Position numbers and translations under genes: made by a program. A stretch of 64,000 nucleotides of DNA from an uncultured Litoreibacter sp. (lineage in GTDB: Bacteria > Pseudomonadota > Alphaproteobacteria > Rhodobacterales > Rhodobacteraceae): the NCBI GenBank assembly GCA_947501685.1, contig CANMWQ010000002.1, positions 496,001 to 560,000 on the forward strand. Reading direction: 5' to 3'. A model generated the notes under the pieces. It did no database searches and had not been told where the DNA came from. It saw only the letters and a list, made by a program, of their open reading frames with translations. Of this stretch, positions 29,123-38,360 are shown in pieces. Position 1 is the stretch's first letter; each line of letters opens with the position of its first letter.

Positions 29123-29991
29123 TTGATCAGCCCCGCACCGCGCATCGCGGTGGCAATCTTGTCTTTCGTGCTTTCCTCAAGACCCACATGCGGCAAGCGC
29201 ACCTCCTCCGTGCATTTGCCCAAGAGCGACACGCCGTATTTCGCACCAATCAGGCCGGGCTCCGTGAAGATCGCCTCATGCAGCGGCATCAGCTTGTCTT
29301 GATAGGTCAGCGCCGTGGCGAAATCGCCCGCCGCCATGGCGTTCTGGAAATCAGCACACATCTTCGGCGCGACATTGGCCGTGACCGAAATGCAGCCCAC
29401 CCCGCCATGCGCATTGAAGCCAAGGGCAGAGGCATCTTCGGCAGACATCTGAACAAAATCCGCACCGCACAGCGCCCGCTGCTGGGACACACGCGACATA
29501 TCCGCCGTGCTGTCTTTGACGCCGATAATCATCGGATGTTGCGCCAGCTCGCCCATCGTCTCCGGGCTCATGTCGACAACGGAACGGCCCGGAATGTTGT
29601 AGATGAAAATCGGCAGCCCCACTTCGGCGGCGGCCATGTAATGCGCGATCAACCCGCGCTGCGTGGGCTTGTTATAATAGGGTGTGACGATCAGCGCCGC
29701 ATCCGCGCCGACCGTTTTGGCGTGCTCGACCAGCCGCACAGTTTCCACCGTGTAGTTCGACCCCGCCCCCGCGATCACCGGCACCCGGCCAGCGGCGGTC
29801 TTCACTACGGCTTCCACAACCGCGTCATGCTCGTCATGGCTGACAGTCGGGCTTTCGCCGGTCGTGCCCATCGGAACCAGCCCGTGGCTGCCTTGCTCGA
29901 TATGCCACTCGACCAAGTGTTTGAGCGCATCAAAATCCACTGCGCCGTCTTTGAACGGCGTGATCAGCGCGGGCATAGATCCCTTGAACAT
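29119..29991 (-). CDS. dapA: 4-hydroxy-tetrahydrodipicolinate synthase
   Basis: Condenses pyruvate with aspartate semialdehyde in lysine and diaminopimelate synthesis. The 290-aa TIM barrel has the pyruvate-binding loop GTTGES (42-47), the proton-relay Tyr131 (FIYNIPGR) and Schiff-base Lys159 (IIGVKDST). It is first in a leftward unit with a GNAT gene, smpB and a small membrane protein. It is divergent from the lytic transglycosylase, so two genes of peptidoglycan metabolism share an intergenic region of 161 bp. Confidence 0.96.
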   Translation of the reverse strand: MFKGSMPALITPFKDGAVDFDALKHLVEWHIEQGSHGLVPMGTTGESPTVSHDEHDAVVEAVVKTAAGRVPVIAGAGSNYTVETVRLVEHAKTVGADAALIVTPYYNKPTQRGLIAHYMAAAEVGLPIFIYNIPGRSVVDMSPETMGELAQHPMIIGVKDSTADMSRVSQQRALCGADFVQMSAEDASALGFNAHGGVGCISVTANVAPKMCADFQNAMAAGDFATALTYQDKLMPLHEAIFTEPGLIGAKYGVSLLGKCTEEVRLPHVGLEESTKDKIATAMRGAGLIN

Positions 29992-30152
29992 GACACGTAC
30001 TCCTTGAGGTTAATGGTCTGCGGGCCGGATAAAGCCGGCGGAAGCCAGCCGCAAGCAAGAATCTTGTCGGCTTTGTGTGTTTGCTGGATGCGCAGGGGGC
30101 GCTATCTAAGGTGCAAGCAGGCAACGGGCGCGACACCCGGCGGGAGAAAACA

Positions 30153-32090
30153 TTGAAACACATGCTGAAAGTCTGTGTCGCCGTCATGGCGTTTGCGCTG
30201 CCCGCGACCGCGCAATCCAGCGCCGAGCTGGACGCCTTGACCGACGCCATCAATGCGGGTGCGCGCTCTAATTGGCCAGCTGTGGACACCGCACTGGAAG
30301 AGATCTCAGCCCCTTTGGCCCGCGACATTGTCGGCTGGACCCGGCTGCGTGGGAGGCAAGGCGGCTTCGCCGAATGCCGCGCCTTCATCGCCCGGAACGC
30401 CGATTGGCCGGGCATGAAGCTGCTGCGCAAACGCTGCGAGGCCTCCATCCCGCGCGGCGCGGATCGCGCTCAGGTCTTCGCGTATTTCGCCGACCAAAGC
30501 CCGCAAACCGGCATCGGCAGCCTGCGTCTGGCCGAGGCGCTGATCGGTGAGGGCCGAAGCGTGGAGGCCGCAGCCGAGCTGTCCCGCGCATGGCTCAGCT
30601 TCACCATGACGGAAGACGAGCATAACGCATTCATCACCCGCAACGGTCTGACCGTGCGCGATCTGCACGCCGCCCGGCTGGACATGCTGCTTTGGCGCGA
30701 CGCGGGCGAAGATATCGCGCGGATGCTGCCGCTTGTCAGCGAAGATCACCGCAAGCTCGCCGCTGCCCGCACCGCGCTGCGTGCCGACAAAGCCGGGGTC
30801 AACGACCTGATCGACGCCGTTCCCGAAAGTCTCGCCGATGATCCCGGCCTCGCCTATGAGCGGTTCCTCTGGCGCGCCCGTAAGGGCCGCGACGACGCTG
30901 TTGATCTCATCCTCGCCCGCTCTATCTCGGTTGAAGCACTGGGCAATCCGCAGGCCTGGTCGTCGCGCCGCCGCGCCCTCGCGCGCTCCTTGATGCGGGA
31001 AGGAAAACACGCGCAAGCCTATAGCGTCGCATCCTCGCATTACCTCACCAAAGGCTCCGCCTTCGCCGATCTGGAATGGCTGTCCGGCTTCCTCGCCCTG
31101 CGCTACCTCAACGCACCGGACCAAGCCCTGCAACATTTCGAACTGTTCCAAGCCGCGGTCGAAACCCCCATTTCATTGGGCCGCGCGGGCTATTGGACAG
31201 GCCGCGCGCATGAGGCTTTGGGCGACGCAGACGCCGCCGCAAAAGCCTACAAATACGGCGCAACCTTCCAATCGTCCTTCTACGGCCAGCTCGCGGCCGA
31301 GCGCGGGGGGCTTCCAGCACATGCGGCGATGACCGGCGCGCAATCCTATCCCGACTGGCGGCAAGCTGATTTCAACGGCGACAGCGTTTTTGAAGCCGCC
31401 CGCCTGTTGCACCGCGCAGGCATGCGCAGCCTGTCAGAGCGGTTCTTCGTCCACCTCGCCGAAACCCAAACCCGCACCGAACAGGGCCAATTGGGCGATC
31501 TGGCGCTGGAGCTGGAAGAGCCTCACATCGCGCTGATGCTCGCCAAAGAGGCCGCGCGCCAAGGCATGCAGCTTTACAAAACCTACTTCCCCATCGCCAC
31601 GCCCGCAGGCATGGACCTGCCGGTGGATGAGGTCTTCGCCCTCTCCATCGCGCGCCGAGAAAGCGAGTTCGACCCGGTGGTGATCAGCCCCGTCGGCGCA
31701 CGCGGCTTGATGCAGCTGATGCCCGGCACCGCCAGAGAAATGGCCACCAAAACCGGCGAGCCCTACGACCTCGGCAAGCTGCGCAGCGACCCGAATTACA
31801 ACGCACGGCTTGGCGCGGCCTATCTGGCGTCATTGGCGGAACGCTACCAAAACAACCCGGTGCTGATGTCCATCGCCTATAACGCAGGGCCCACGCGGGC
31901 GGACAGATGGATGCGTCAATTTGGCGACCCCCGCAGCGCCTCGGTCGATATCATCGACTGGATCGAGAACATCCCCTTCACCGAGACCCGCAACTACGTC
32001 ATGCGCGTCACCGAAAGCTTCATGCCCTACCGCGCGCGGCTCACGGGCCAAGTGCAGCCACCTAATCTGCTGGCCGATCTGCGCCGCTGA
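30153..32090 (+). CDS. Soluble lytic murein transglycosylase (Slt70-like)
   Basis: Periplasmic enzyme that cleaves the MurNAc-GlcNAc bond of peptidoglycan to 1,6-anhydro products. The protein has 645 residues: a signal peptide (hydrophobic LKVCVAVMAFALPATA), a long alpha-superhelical U/L region and a C-terminal SLT domain with ALSIARRESEFDP (the catalytic Glu in RRESEF), SPVGARGLMQLMPGTA and SIAYNAGP. GGGAG at 30142-30146 sits 6 nt before TTG 30153 and 15 nt before ATG 30162, so I chose TTG; the mature protein is unaffected. The 3' end overlaps the convergent DMT gene by 29 bp. Confidence 0.92.
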   Translation: MKHMLKVCVAVMAFALPATAQSSAELDALTDAINAGARSNWPAVDTALEEISAPLARDIVGWTRLRGRQGGFAECRAFIARNADWPGMKLLRKRCEASIPRGADRAQVFAYFADQSPQTGIGSLRLAEALIGEGRSVEAAAELSRAWLSFTMTEDEHNAFITRNGLTVRDLHAARLDMLLWRDAGEDIARMLPLVSEDHRKLAAARTALRADKAGVNDLIDAVPESLADDPGLAYERFLWRARKGRDDAVDLILARSISVEALGNPQAWSSRRRALARSLMREGKHAQAYSVASSHYLTKGSAFADLEWLSGFLALRYLNAPDQALQHFELFQAAVETPISLGRAGYWTGRAHEALGDADAAAKAYKYGATFQSSFYGQLAAERGGLPAHAAMTGAQSYPDWRQADFNGDSVFEAARLLHRAGMRSLSERFFVHLAETQTRTEQGQLGDLALELEEPHIALMLAKEAARQGMQLYKTYFPIATPAGMDLPVDEVFALSIARRESEFDPVVISPVGARGLMQLMPGTAREMATKTGEPYDLGKLRSDPNYNARLGAAYLASLAERYQNNPVLMSIAYNAGPTRADRWMRQFGDPRSASVDIIDWIENIPFTETRNYVMRVTESFMPYRARLTGQVQPPNLLADLRR

Positions 32091-32940
32091 CCCGAGACCG
32101 CCACAAGGTAAACAGCCCCGCCGCGATTACGAGACCCACCCCGATGGCGATGTTCATCTCAATGGTTTCGCCAAAGACCAAGACCCCGATGACGCTGGCA
32201 AAGGCCAGTTGGAAATAGGCAAAGGGCTGCACGGCGGAGGCCTCCGCCAACTCGTAGACCCGGATCAGCAGGTAATGCCCTGTGGCCCCTGTGACGCAGA
32301 GAACCGCCATCCAGCCCCAATCGCGCGCGCTCATTGGCTCCCAGAACCAAACGCCCACCACCGTCATGCCCACGGCCCCGGCCACCCCGGTCCAGAAAAA
32401 AGAGGTCGCCGTCCGGTCCTTGCGCGCCGCATAGCGCGTCAGTAGCGAATAGAGCGCAAACATGCTGGCCGAGGTCAGCGCCACAAACGCCGCCGGGCTG
32501 AACACTTTCACGCCCGGTTGCAACATGATCAGCACGCCGACAAAGCCGATCCCGATGGCGATCCACCGACGCGGCCCGACTTTCTCGCCCAAGATCGGCC
32601 CGGACAATGCGGCCACGATCAACGGGTAGCTGGCAAAGATCGCAAGGCTCTCGATCAGGCCCAAAAGTGTGAAGGCCAGCACCATCACGCAGACCTCTGC
32701 GGCCAGCAAAAGCCCGCGAAACACCTGCAACACAGGCTGTTTGGTCCGCGCCGCATTGGCGATGGATCCGGCCCGCCGCGCGCTCACCGTCAGCACGAAG
32801 GCGGCGAAAAACCAATAGCGGATCATCACCACCATGATGACGTTATACTCCCCCGCCAAATGCCGGGAGATGCCGTCCTGCATCGCGAAAATGAACATCG
32901 TCAGGACCATCAGCCAAATCCCGCGCCGCGTATCTGTCAT
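32062..32940 (-). CDS. DMT-superfamily permease (EamA domains)
   Basis: Inner-membrane protein of 292 residues with about ten hydrophobic helices and two EamA repeats (GIWLMVLTMFIFAMQDGISRHLAGEY; VALTSASMFALYSLLTRYAA). The second repeat ends in QPFAYFQLAFASVIGVLVFGE, typical of metabolite exporters of the drug/metabolite group. The substrate is unknown. The start overlaps the mnmD stop by 4 bp, so mnmD and this gene are co-transcribed. Confidence 0.87.
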   Translation of the reverse strand: MTDTRRGIWLMVLTMFIFAMQDGISRHLAGEYNVIMVVMIRYWFFAAFVLTVSARRAGSIANAARTKQPVLQVFRGLLLAAEVCVMVLAFTLLGLIESLAIFASYPLIVAALSGPILGEKVGPRRWIAIGIGFVGVLIMLQPGVKVFSPAAFVALTSASMFALYSLLTRYAARKDRTATSFFWTGVAGAVGMTVVGVWFWEPMSARDWGWMAVLCVTGATGHYLLIRVYELAEASAVQPFAYFQLAFASVIGVLVFGETIEMNIAIGVGLVIAAGLFTLWRSRVSGADRPAD

Positions 32941-33596
32941 CGCTTTACCCCGACCGACATATGCCTCTTGCGCCCAAATCCCGGCACGCGGGAGACCTCA
33001 AACCCGGCCTCACTCAACGCCCGCCGCACATGCCCCGCCGCCGTATAGGTCGCAAATGTGCCGCCTGTCTTCGTCTGCGCGCCCACCGCCTGCATCAACT
33101 CTGCGCCCCACAATTGCGGGTTTTTTGCGGGCGAAAACCCGTCCAAGAACCACGCATCCGCCGGGCTGTGCATAGCAGGCACCGTCGCGTTGGCGTCGCC
33201 GATGATGATCTGGGCTTTCAGGGTCGGCGTCTCCAGCTCGAAACTCTCTTGCAACCAATTGTCGAGCAAAACAGCCGCCAAGTCCGACAGCTCTGGAAAG
33301 GCCGCAAGCGCCGATTCAGCGTCGTCTTTGTCCATCGGGAACGCCTCAAAACTGGTAAACCGAAGCTGGCCCGATGCCCCGCAATCGTTAAACAGTTTCC
33401 AGGCGCAGAGCAGGTTCAGCCCTGTGCCAAATCCCAGCTCGGCCACATGAAATCCGTCGCAAAACCGCGCAGGCAGGTCATTGCCCGCCAGAAACACATG
33501 CCCCGTCTCGGCCATGCCATTCTCAAGCGAAAAATAAGGATCGTCAAACCGGGTCGAGACCGGCACGGCCCCGTCGCGCCATTCCACCTCTGCCAT
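32937..33596 (-). CDS. mnmD: tRNA nm5U34 methyltransferase MnmD (stand-alone MnmC methyltransferase domain)
   Basis: SAM-dependent enzyme that makes mnm5(s2)U at the wobble position of tRNA. The 219-aa protein equals the N-terminal half of E. coli MnmC: opening WRDGAVPVSTRFDDPYFSLENG, SAM motif AELGFGTGLNLL (52-63), and the diagnostic DAWFLDGFSPAKNPQLW. The FAD-oxidase half is missing, but a separate FAD enzyme of the right family is encoded divergently 59 bp away. The family assignment is strong. Confidence 0.93.
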   Translation of the reverse strand: MAEVEWRDGAVPVSTRFDDPYFSLENGMAETGHVFLAGNDLPARFCDGFHVAELGFGTGLNLLCAWKLFNDCGASGQLRFTSFEAFPMDKDDAESALAAFPELSDLAAVLLDNWLQESFELETPTLKAQIIIGDANATVPAMHSPADAWFLDGFSPAKNPQLWGAELMQAVGAQTKTGGTFATYTAAGHVRRALSEAGFEVSRVPGFGRKRHMSVGVKR

Positions 33597-33655
33597 CTGG
33601 TCCGCCCCGCGCGATTGCCCTACATTCCGCCCGACAATGAGTAAGGAGCGCGCCC

Positions 33656-34699
33656 TTGTCCACGCCAGATATCACCGTCCTTGGCGGCGGCATTTTCGGG
33701 CTGTCGGTGGCCTGGACCTGCCTTGGCCGCGGCGCCCGCGTCCGGGTGATCGAGGCGCGCAGCATCGGGGCAGGGGCCTCGGGCGGGATCGTCGGTGCCT
33801 TGGCGCCGCACACGCCGGAAAACTGGAACGATAAAAAGCAGTTTCAATTCGACAGCCTGATCATGGCCCGCAGCTTCTGGCCCGAGGTCGAGGACGCCTC
33901 CGGCCTGCCCAGCGGCTACGCGCAAAGCGGGCGTTTGCAGCCCATCCCCGACGCCCATGCCCTTGCACTTGCCCACAAGCGCGCAGCGGGCGCGCGCGAG
34001 CTGTGGCAGGGCAAAGCCACATGGACCGTGACCGACAACGCTCAAGATGACTGGACCCCGCACAGCCCCACAGGCCATTGGATCCACGACACGCTGTCGG
34101 CCCATATCCACCCACGCCATGCCGTGACGGCATTGGCAAAAGCCTTTGAAAACAAGGGCGGAGAGCTGGTTTTCGGTGACGTCACCCCGCAAGGCATAAT
34201 CGTCCACGCCACCGGCTATGAAGGGCTGCTCGACCTGTCAGACAAGATGGATCAGCCCATAGGCAACGGCGTCAAGGGCCAAGCGATCCTGCTCGACCAC
34301 GACGCAAAAACCCTGCCTCAGCTCTATGCGGACAGCTTGCATATCGTGCCGCATCACGACGGCACGGTTGCCATCGGGTCCACCAGCGAACGCGAGTTCG
34401 ACAGCCCCGATCACACCGATGCGCAGCTTGATGACATCCATGCCCGCGCGGTCAAAGCCCTCCCCGCGCTGGCGAAAGCAAATGTGGTGGAGCGCTGGGC
34501 CGGGGTCCGCCCGCGCGCCAAAAGCCGTGCCCCGATGCTGGGCCATCACCCGCTTTATGACGGTCAATTCATCGCAAACGGAGGCTTCAAGATCGGCTTC
34601 GGCATGGCCCCAAAAGCGGGTCAGGTCATGGCCGATCTGATCCTCGAGGGGCGCGACACCATCCCCGACAGCTTCAAGCCCGCCGCATCACTGCGCTGA
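33656..34699 (+). CDS. DAO-family FAD oxidoreductase, candidate stand-alone MnmC oxidase
   Basis: A 347-aa D-amino-acid-oxidase-fold flavoprotein. The FAD motif ITVLGGGIFGLSVAW lies at 6-20 and the family stretch SIGAGASGGIVGALAPHTPENWN follows. Late motifs are VERWAGVRPRAKSRAPMLG and IANGGFKIGFGMAPK. The Arg-x-x-x-x-Arg pattern and GIVGALAPH resemble the oxidase half of MnmC, which turns cmnm5U into nm5U, and also ThiO-type glycine oxidases. Its position beside mnmD makes the MnmC oxidase role attractive (inference). The TTG start at 33656 is supported by AAGGAG 7 nt upstream. It converges with the next gene with a 12-bp overlap. Confidence 0.8.
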   Translation: MSTPDITVLGGGIFGLSVAWTCLGRGARVRVIEARSIGAGASGGIVGALAPHTPENWNDKKQFQFDSLIMARSFWPEVEDASGLPSGYAQSGRLQPIPDAHALALAHKRAAGARELWQGKATWTVTDNAQDDWTPHSPTGHWIHDTLSAHIHPRHAVTALAKAFENKGGELVFGDVTPQGIIVHATGYEGLLDLSDKMDQPIGNGVKGQAILLDHDAKTLPQLYADSLHIVPHHDGTVAIGSTSEREFDSPDHTDAQLDDIHARAVKALPALAKANVVERWAGVRPRAKSRAPMLGHHPLYDGQFIANGGFKIGFGMAPKAGQVMADLILEGRDTIPDSFKPAASLR

Positions 34700-35479
34700 G
34701 GCACTCATGCACAGCCGCCCATCCGGCCCGCGCACCCACATCTCGAGCCCCTTCGCAGAAGGTTTTGCGCAGAACGAAACTTGCTCGAAATCAAAAACAG
34801 GCGCCTGCGCGCGGAAGGAAAACGCGGCCAGACCGCCCAGCTCCCGCTCCGCCATCAGCATCAAATATTGCGCCAATAGCGGCCCATGCACGACCAGCCC
34901 CGGATAGCCTTCAACCTCTTGTGCATAGTCGCGATCATAGTGAATCCGGTGGCCATTAAAGGTTAACGCGGAATAGCGAAACAGCTCTGTCGTGGTAAAC
35001 GTGCGGGCCCCACACAGGGTCTCATCTCCCGGCGCAGCCTGAGAGCCCGAGACCGTCTGACCCGAGGCCTCCTCCCGGTAGATCAAATCCTGCCAATCCG
35101 TCACCACCAGCGTGCCCTCTTGACGTATCTCATGGCGCAACGTCACCACGCCCAAAGCCCCACTGCGCCCGGTCTTGCGCTCCGCCCGTTCCAGAACGGA
35201 GACCTTCGTTGCAGCCACCCCCAACTGTAGCTCTGCGTGAAATTCCAATCGCCCCCCGGCCCACATCCGTCGCGGCAGCCCCAGATCAGGGATCAAGCCA
35301 CCCACGCGCGGATGCCCGTCGCGGCCCAGCTGATCTGCCCTTTGCGCGTCCCAGAAAAACACCTGATGCGCGAACGGATGCGCGCGCGCGTCACCCACGC
35401 CAAGCACCGCATTCAGCGCGGTAATCCGGGCCGGGTCAATCTGGTCATGCAGTTGTATTTCAGAAGCGCTTTGGGTCAT
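34688..35479 (-). CDS. Hot-dog fold acyl-CoA hydratase (HTD2 / mesaconyl-C4-CoA hydratase-like)
   Basis: A 263-aa double hot-dog protein. The C-terminal half has TELFRYSALTFNGHRIHYDRDYAQEVEGYPGLVVHGPLLAQ, the hydratase-2 type motif with catalytic Asp/His. The N-terminal half (RRMWAGGRLEFHAELQLG) is the FAS1_DH_region-like domain. Family members are eukaryotic HTD2 and bacterial 3-methylfumaryl / mesaconyl-C4-CoA hydratase, acting on itaconate- or hydroxypropionate-type CoA esters. No such pathway is encoded nearby. The ATG at 35479 is at the family position and is divergent from the VOC gene. Confidence 0.82.
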   Translation of the reverse strand: MTQSASEIQLHDQIDPARITALNAVLGVGDARAHPFAHQVFFWDAQRADQLGRDGHPRVGGLIPDLGLPRRMWAGGRLEFHAELQLGVAATKVSVLERAERKTGRSGALGVVTLRHEIRQEGTLVVTDWQDLIYREEASGQTVSGSQAAPGDETLCGARTFTTTELFRYSALTFNGHRIHYDRDYAQEVEGYPGLVVHGPLLAQYLMLMAERELGGLAAFSFRAQAPVFDFEQVSFCAKPSAKGLEMWVRGPDGRLCMSASAQ

Positions 35480-35522
35480 GGTACGGCCAGTCTGCCCCAT
35501 TGCCGGAGAGGTGCAAGCCCGA

Positions 35523-35918
35523 ATGCCCAAGCTGACATCCCTCGACCATCTGGTCCTTACAATCCGCAATCTCGACGCCACCACGGCCTTCTATTGCGAC
35601 GTGCTTGGCATGCAGGCAGAGCAGTTCAGCCCGGCAGATGGCACGCAGCGCATGGCGCTGAAATTCGGGGCCCAGAAGATCAACCTTCACGTGGCGGGCG
35701 CAGAGTTCAAACCGCATGCAGGCTGTCCGGAACCCGGCAGTGCTGACCTGTGTTTTCTCAGCGAAACGCCGTTGGCCGCATGGATTTCCCATCTGACGGA
35801 GCAGGACATCAAGATAGAGCAAGGCCCCGTCGCCCGCACCGGGGCCACGGGGCCGCTTATCTCCATTTACCTGCGGGATCCGGATGAAAACCTTATCGAG
35901 ATTTCAAACCAGAGCTAG
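35523..35918 (+). CDS. VOC-superfamily (glyoxalase-like) protein
   Basis: A 131-aa protein with one vicinal-oxygen-chelate unit pair: LTSLDHLVLTIRNLDATTAFYCDVLGMQ at the start (metal-ligand His in DHLVL) and ISIYLRDPDENLIEISNQS at the end (metal-ligand Glu in LIEI). Members include glyoxalase I, fosfomycin thiol transferases and dioxygenases; a virulence-protein-like VOC subgroup has the same length. The ATG at 35523 follows GGAGAGG. It converges with the reductase gene with a 4-bp overlap. The reaction is not assigned. Confidence 0.85.
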   Translation: MPKLTSLDHLVLTIRNLDATTAFYCDVLGMQAEQFSPADGTQRMALKFGAQKINLHVAGAEFKPHAGCPEPGSADLCFLSETPLAAWISHLTEQDIKIEQGPVARTGATGPLISIYLRDPDENLIEISNQS

Positions 35919-36457
35919 GCCTTGGCGGCCTCGCGCAGCTCTTTCATCAACCCGCTGACCGCCTTGACATACAAGTCGGATTTCAGCTGTCCGTTCTCGT
36001 CAAACGCCTCATGACATGCGCCTACCAGCACCTCTGGCCCCGGCAGAACATGCGCCTGAAACGGGTTCATGCAGGCGCGCAACATGGTCTGCGCCCGCTC
36101 GCCGCCCGCGCGTCCGGCCGTAGCCGACATCAGGGCGACGGGCTTGCCAGCCCAAGGGTTGCCGTCAACCCGGCTGACCCAGTCCAACGCGTTCTTCAAC
36201 ACGCCCGACGGTCCCTTGTTATATTCCGGCGTCGAGATCACCACCGCATCCGCTGCCGCGATCGCGTCGGCCAGCGCCTGCACCTCACTCGGGATACCGT
36301 CGCGCTGTTCCAGATCGCCATCATAAAGCGGCAGGCGCAAATTGGCTTCGGAAAATGAGCTGACCTCCCCAAGCCGCGCAGCCTCGGACAGCAATTGCCG
36401 GTTGCAAGAGGCCGCACGCAGCGAGCCGGAAAGTCCCAGAAGGGAGAAAGACGCCAT
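35915..36457 (-). CDS. NADPH-dependent FMN reductase (ChrR/YieF type)
   Basis: Flavodoxin-like reductase of 180 residues. It has the FMN phosphate loop LSGSLRAASCNRQLL, VISTPEYNKGPSGVLKNALDWVSR (the family signature PEYN) and a GRAGGERAQ loop. Such enzymes reduce quinones, chromate or azo dyes with NADPH. The ATG at 36457 is at the family position. It is divergent from the ThDP enzyme and shares only ~110 bp with it. Confidence 0.88.
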   Translation of the reverse strand: MASFSLLGLSGSLRAASCNRQLLSEAARLGEVSSFSEANLRLPLYDGDLEQRDGIPSEVQALADAIAAADAVVISTPEYNKGPSGVLKNALDWVSRVDGNPWAGKPVALMSATAGRAGGERAQTMLRACMNPFQAHVLPGPEVLVGACHEAFDENGQLKSDLYVKAVSGLMKELREAAKA

Positions 36458-36570
36458 TGGATAGTCCTCTGAAATTCGGTTTCTAGGACAAGTAGCGCGT
36501 CGCCCACCGTTTGCCATTGCAAAGCCTGCGCGTCACGCAACACAATATGCGCGCAGACTGAGGATTTGAT

Positions 36571-38238
36571 ATGACGCAGGCGAGACATGGCGGCAAGATA
36601 CTGGCCGATCAACTGGCGATTGAGGGCGTGGAGCGGGTGTTTTCCGTGCCGGGCGAAAGCTTTCTGGCCGCATTAGACGGGCTTTACGAAAGCGGCATCC
36701 AGAACATCGTCTGCCGCCAGGAAGGCGGCGCCGCGATGATGGCCGAGGCCCATGGCAAGCTGACAAACCGCCCCGGCGTGCTCTTCGTCACGCGAGGTCC
36801 GGGGGCCACCAACGCCTCCGCGGGCATCCATGTGGCCATGCAGGACAGCACGCCTATGGTGGTGTTTGTCGGCCAGATCGACACAAGCCACCGCGACCGC
36901 GAGGCCTTCCAAGAGGTGGACTACAAGCGCTTCTTCAGCCCTCTTGCCAAATGGGTGGCAGAGGTCGACCACACCGCGCGCCTGCCCGAATATATCGCCC
37001 GTGCCTTTCAGATCGCGCAATCCGGCCGCCCCGGCCCGGTGGTCTTGGCCTTGCCCGAAAACATGCTTTCGGCGCAGGCGACCGTGCCCAGCCGCCCCCG
37101 CGCACGGCCTGCCAGCCAAACCGCAACCAACCGCGATGCCCATCGGATCGCCAAGGCGCTCAGCGGCGCAAAATCCCCCTTGATGATCATCGGCGGCCCT
37201 GGCTGGAGCCAGACCGCTCGCAATGATCTGGAACGTTTTGCGGCGGGTTGGGACCTGCCCGTCGCGGCGGCGTTTCGGCGGCAGGATTACATCGACAACC
37301 GGCACGACTGTTATGCGGGCGACCTGAATGTCGGCATCAACCCCGCGCTGGCGCAGCGGATGCAGCAGGCCGATTGCCTGCTGGTGCTTGGCTCGCGTCT
37401 GGGCGACATCGCAACCGCAGGCTACACGCTGCTCGACCCCGCACAACTCGGGCCCCAGCTTTTGCATGTCCATCCCAACCCGGACGAGCCCGGTCACATA
37501 TTTGCCCCCGACATCGCGATTGCCGCCGACAGCGCAAGCATGTTGGCCCAACTGGCCTCCCTGACGCCGCCGCCCAAACCTGCTTGGGCGGATTGGCGGC
37601 GCGCGGCACGAGAAGATTTCGAGGGCTGGCTAACCCCAAAAGAAACCCCCGGCCCGGTGAAGATGGAGCAGATCATCCCCTGGCTCTCCGACCATCTGCC
37701 GCAGGACGCCATCCTGACAAACGGGGCCGGAAACTACGCGGCCTTCCTGCACCGCTATTTCCAGTACAAGACCTGCCACACCCAATTGGCGCCCACCTCA
37801 GGCTCCATGGGCTACGGCTTCCCGGCGGCGATCTCGGCCAAGCTGCACCACCCGGACCGCGACGTGATCTGTCTGGCGGGCGATGGCTGCTTTCAGATGA
37901 CCTGCAACGAGATGTCCACGGCCATCCAGCACGGCGCGCATGTGATCGTGCTGGTGTTCAACAATGGCAAATACGGCACGATCCGCATGCATCAGGAGAA
38001 AACCTACCCCGGCCGCGTCTCCGGCACAGCGCTCACCAACCCCGACTTCGCCGCCTTGGCACGCAGCTATGGCGGCTTCGGCATCACGGTCACGAAAACC
38101 GAAGATTTCGCAGAGGCCTTTGCTCAAGCCAAAGCCGCAAACACTCTGGCGGTGGTCGAGCTGCAGCTAGACGACGAGGTGCTGTCCACAGGTCTGACCC
38201 TGTCACAAACCCGCGCACAGGGCGAGGCGTCAAGCTAA
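36571..38238 (+). CDS. Thiamine-diphosphate-dependent enzyme (acetolactate synthase-like)
   Basis: A 555-aa ThDP enzyme with three domains. The PYR domain has catalytic Glu51 (CRQEGGAAMMAEA), a central domain follows, and the PP domain has the metal/ThDP motif LAGDGCFQMTCNEMSTAIQHG...FNN (GDG-x24-NN pattern). Relatives include acetolactate synthase large subunits, sulfoacetaldehyde acetyltransferase, oxalyl-CoA decarboxylase and benzoylformate decarboxylase. No small regulatory subunit (ilvN) or ilvC is adjacent, so I do not call it IlvB. The substrate remains open. A large hairpin region follows the stop. Confidence 0.86.
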   Translation: MTQARHGGKILADQLAIEGVERVFSVPGESFLAALDGLYESGIQNIVCRQEGGAAMMAEAHGKLTNRPGVLFVTRGPGATNASAGIHVAMQDSTPMVVFVGQIDTSHRDREAFQEVDYKRFFSPLAKWVAEVDHTARLPEYIARAFQIAQSGRPGPVVLALPENMLSAQATVPSRPRARPASQTATNRDAHRIAKALSGAKSPLMIIGGPGWSQTARNDLERFAAGWDLPVAAAFRRQDYIDNRHDCYAGDLNVGINPALAQRMQQADCLLVLGSRLGDIATAGYTLLDPAQLGPQLLHVHPNPDEPGHIFAPDIAIAADSASMLAQLASLTPPPKPAWADWRRAAREDFEGWLTPKETPGPVKMEQIIPWLSDHLPQDAILTNGAGNYAAFLHRYFQYKTCHTQLAPTSGSMGYGFPAAISAKLHHPDRDVICLAGDGCFQMTCNEMSTAIQHGAHVIVLVFNNGKYGTIRMHQEKTYPGRVSGTALTNPDFAALARSYGGFGITVTKTEDFAEAFAQAKAANTLAVVELQLDDEVLSTGLTLSQTRAQGEASS

Positions 38239-38242
38239 GGTC

Positions 38243-38303
38243 CTTGGGGAGCAGACAGCGCCGCTCCCCAAGCAAAAGAAGCCAACCCGAGGGTTGAGGC
38301 TTC
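38243..38303 (+). terminator. Two consecutive hairpins after the ThDP gene
   Basis: CTTGGGGAGC (38243-38252) pairs perfectly with GCTCCCCAAG (38263-38272) across a 10-nt loop. Immediately after, GAAGCC-AACCC (38278-38288) pairs with GGGTT-GA-GGCTTC (38291-38303), with a 2-nt bulge. No long T-run follows, so this may be a factor-assisted terminator or an mRNA-end stabiliser. It opens the 329-bp gap before cobO. Confidence 0.55.
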
Positions 38304-38360
38304 ACCTTGGACGGCCATCGGGTTGCCACCCTGTACCGCGCTGTCACTCAACAGCGATTC

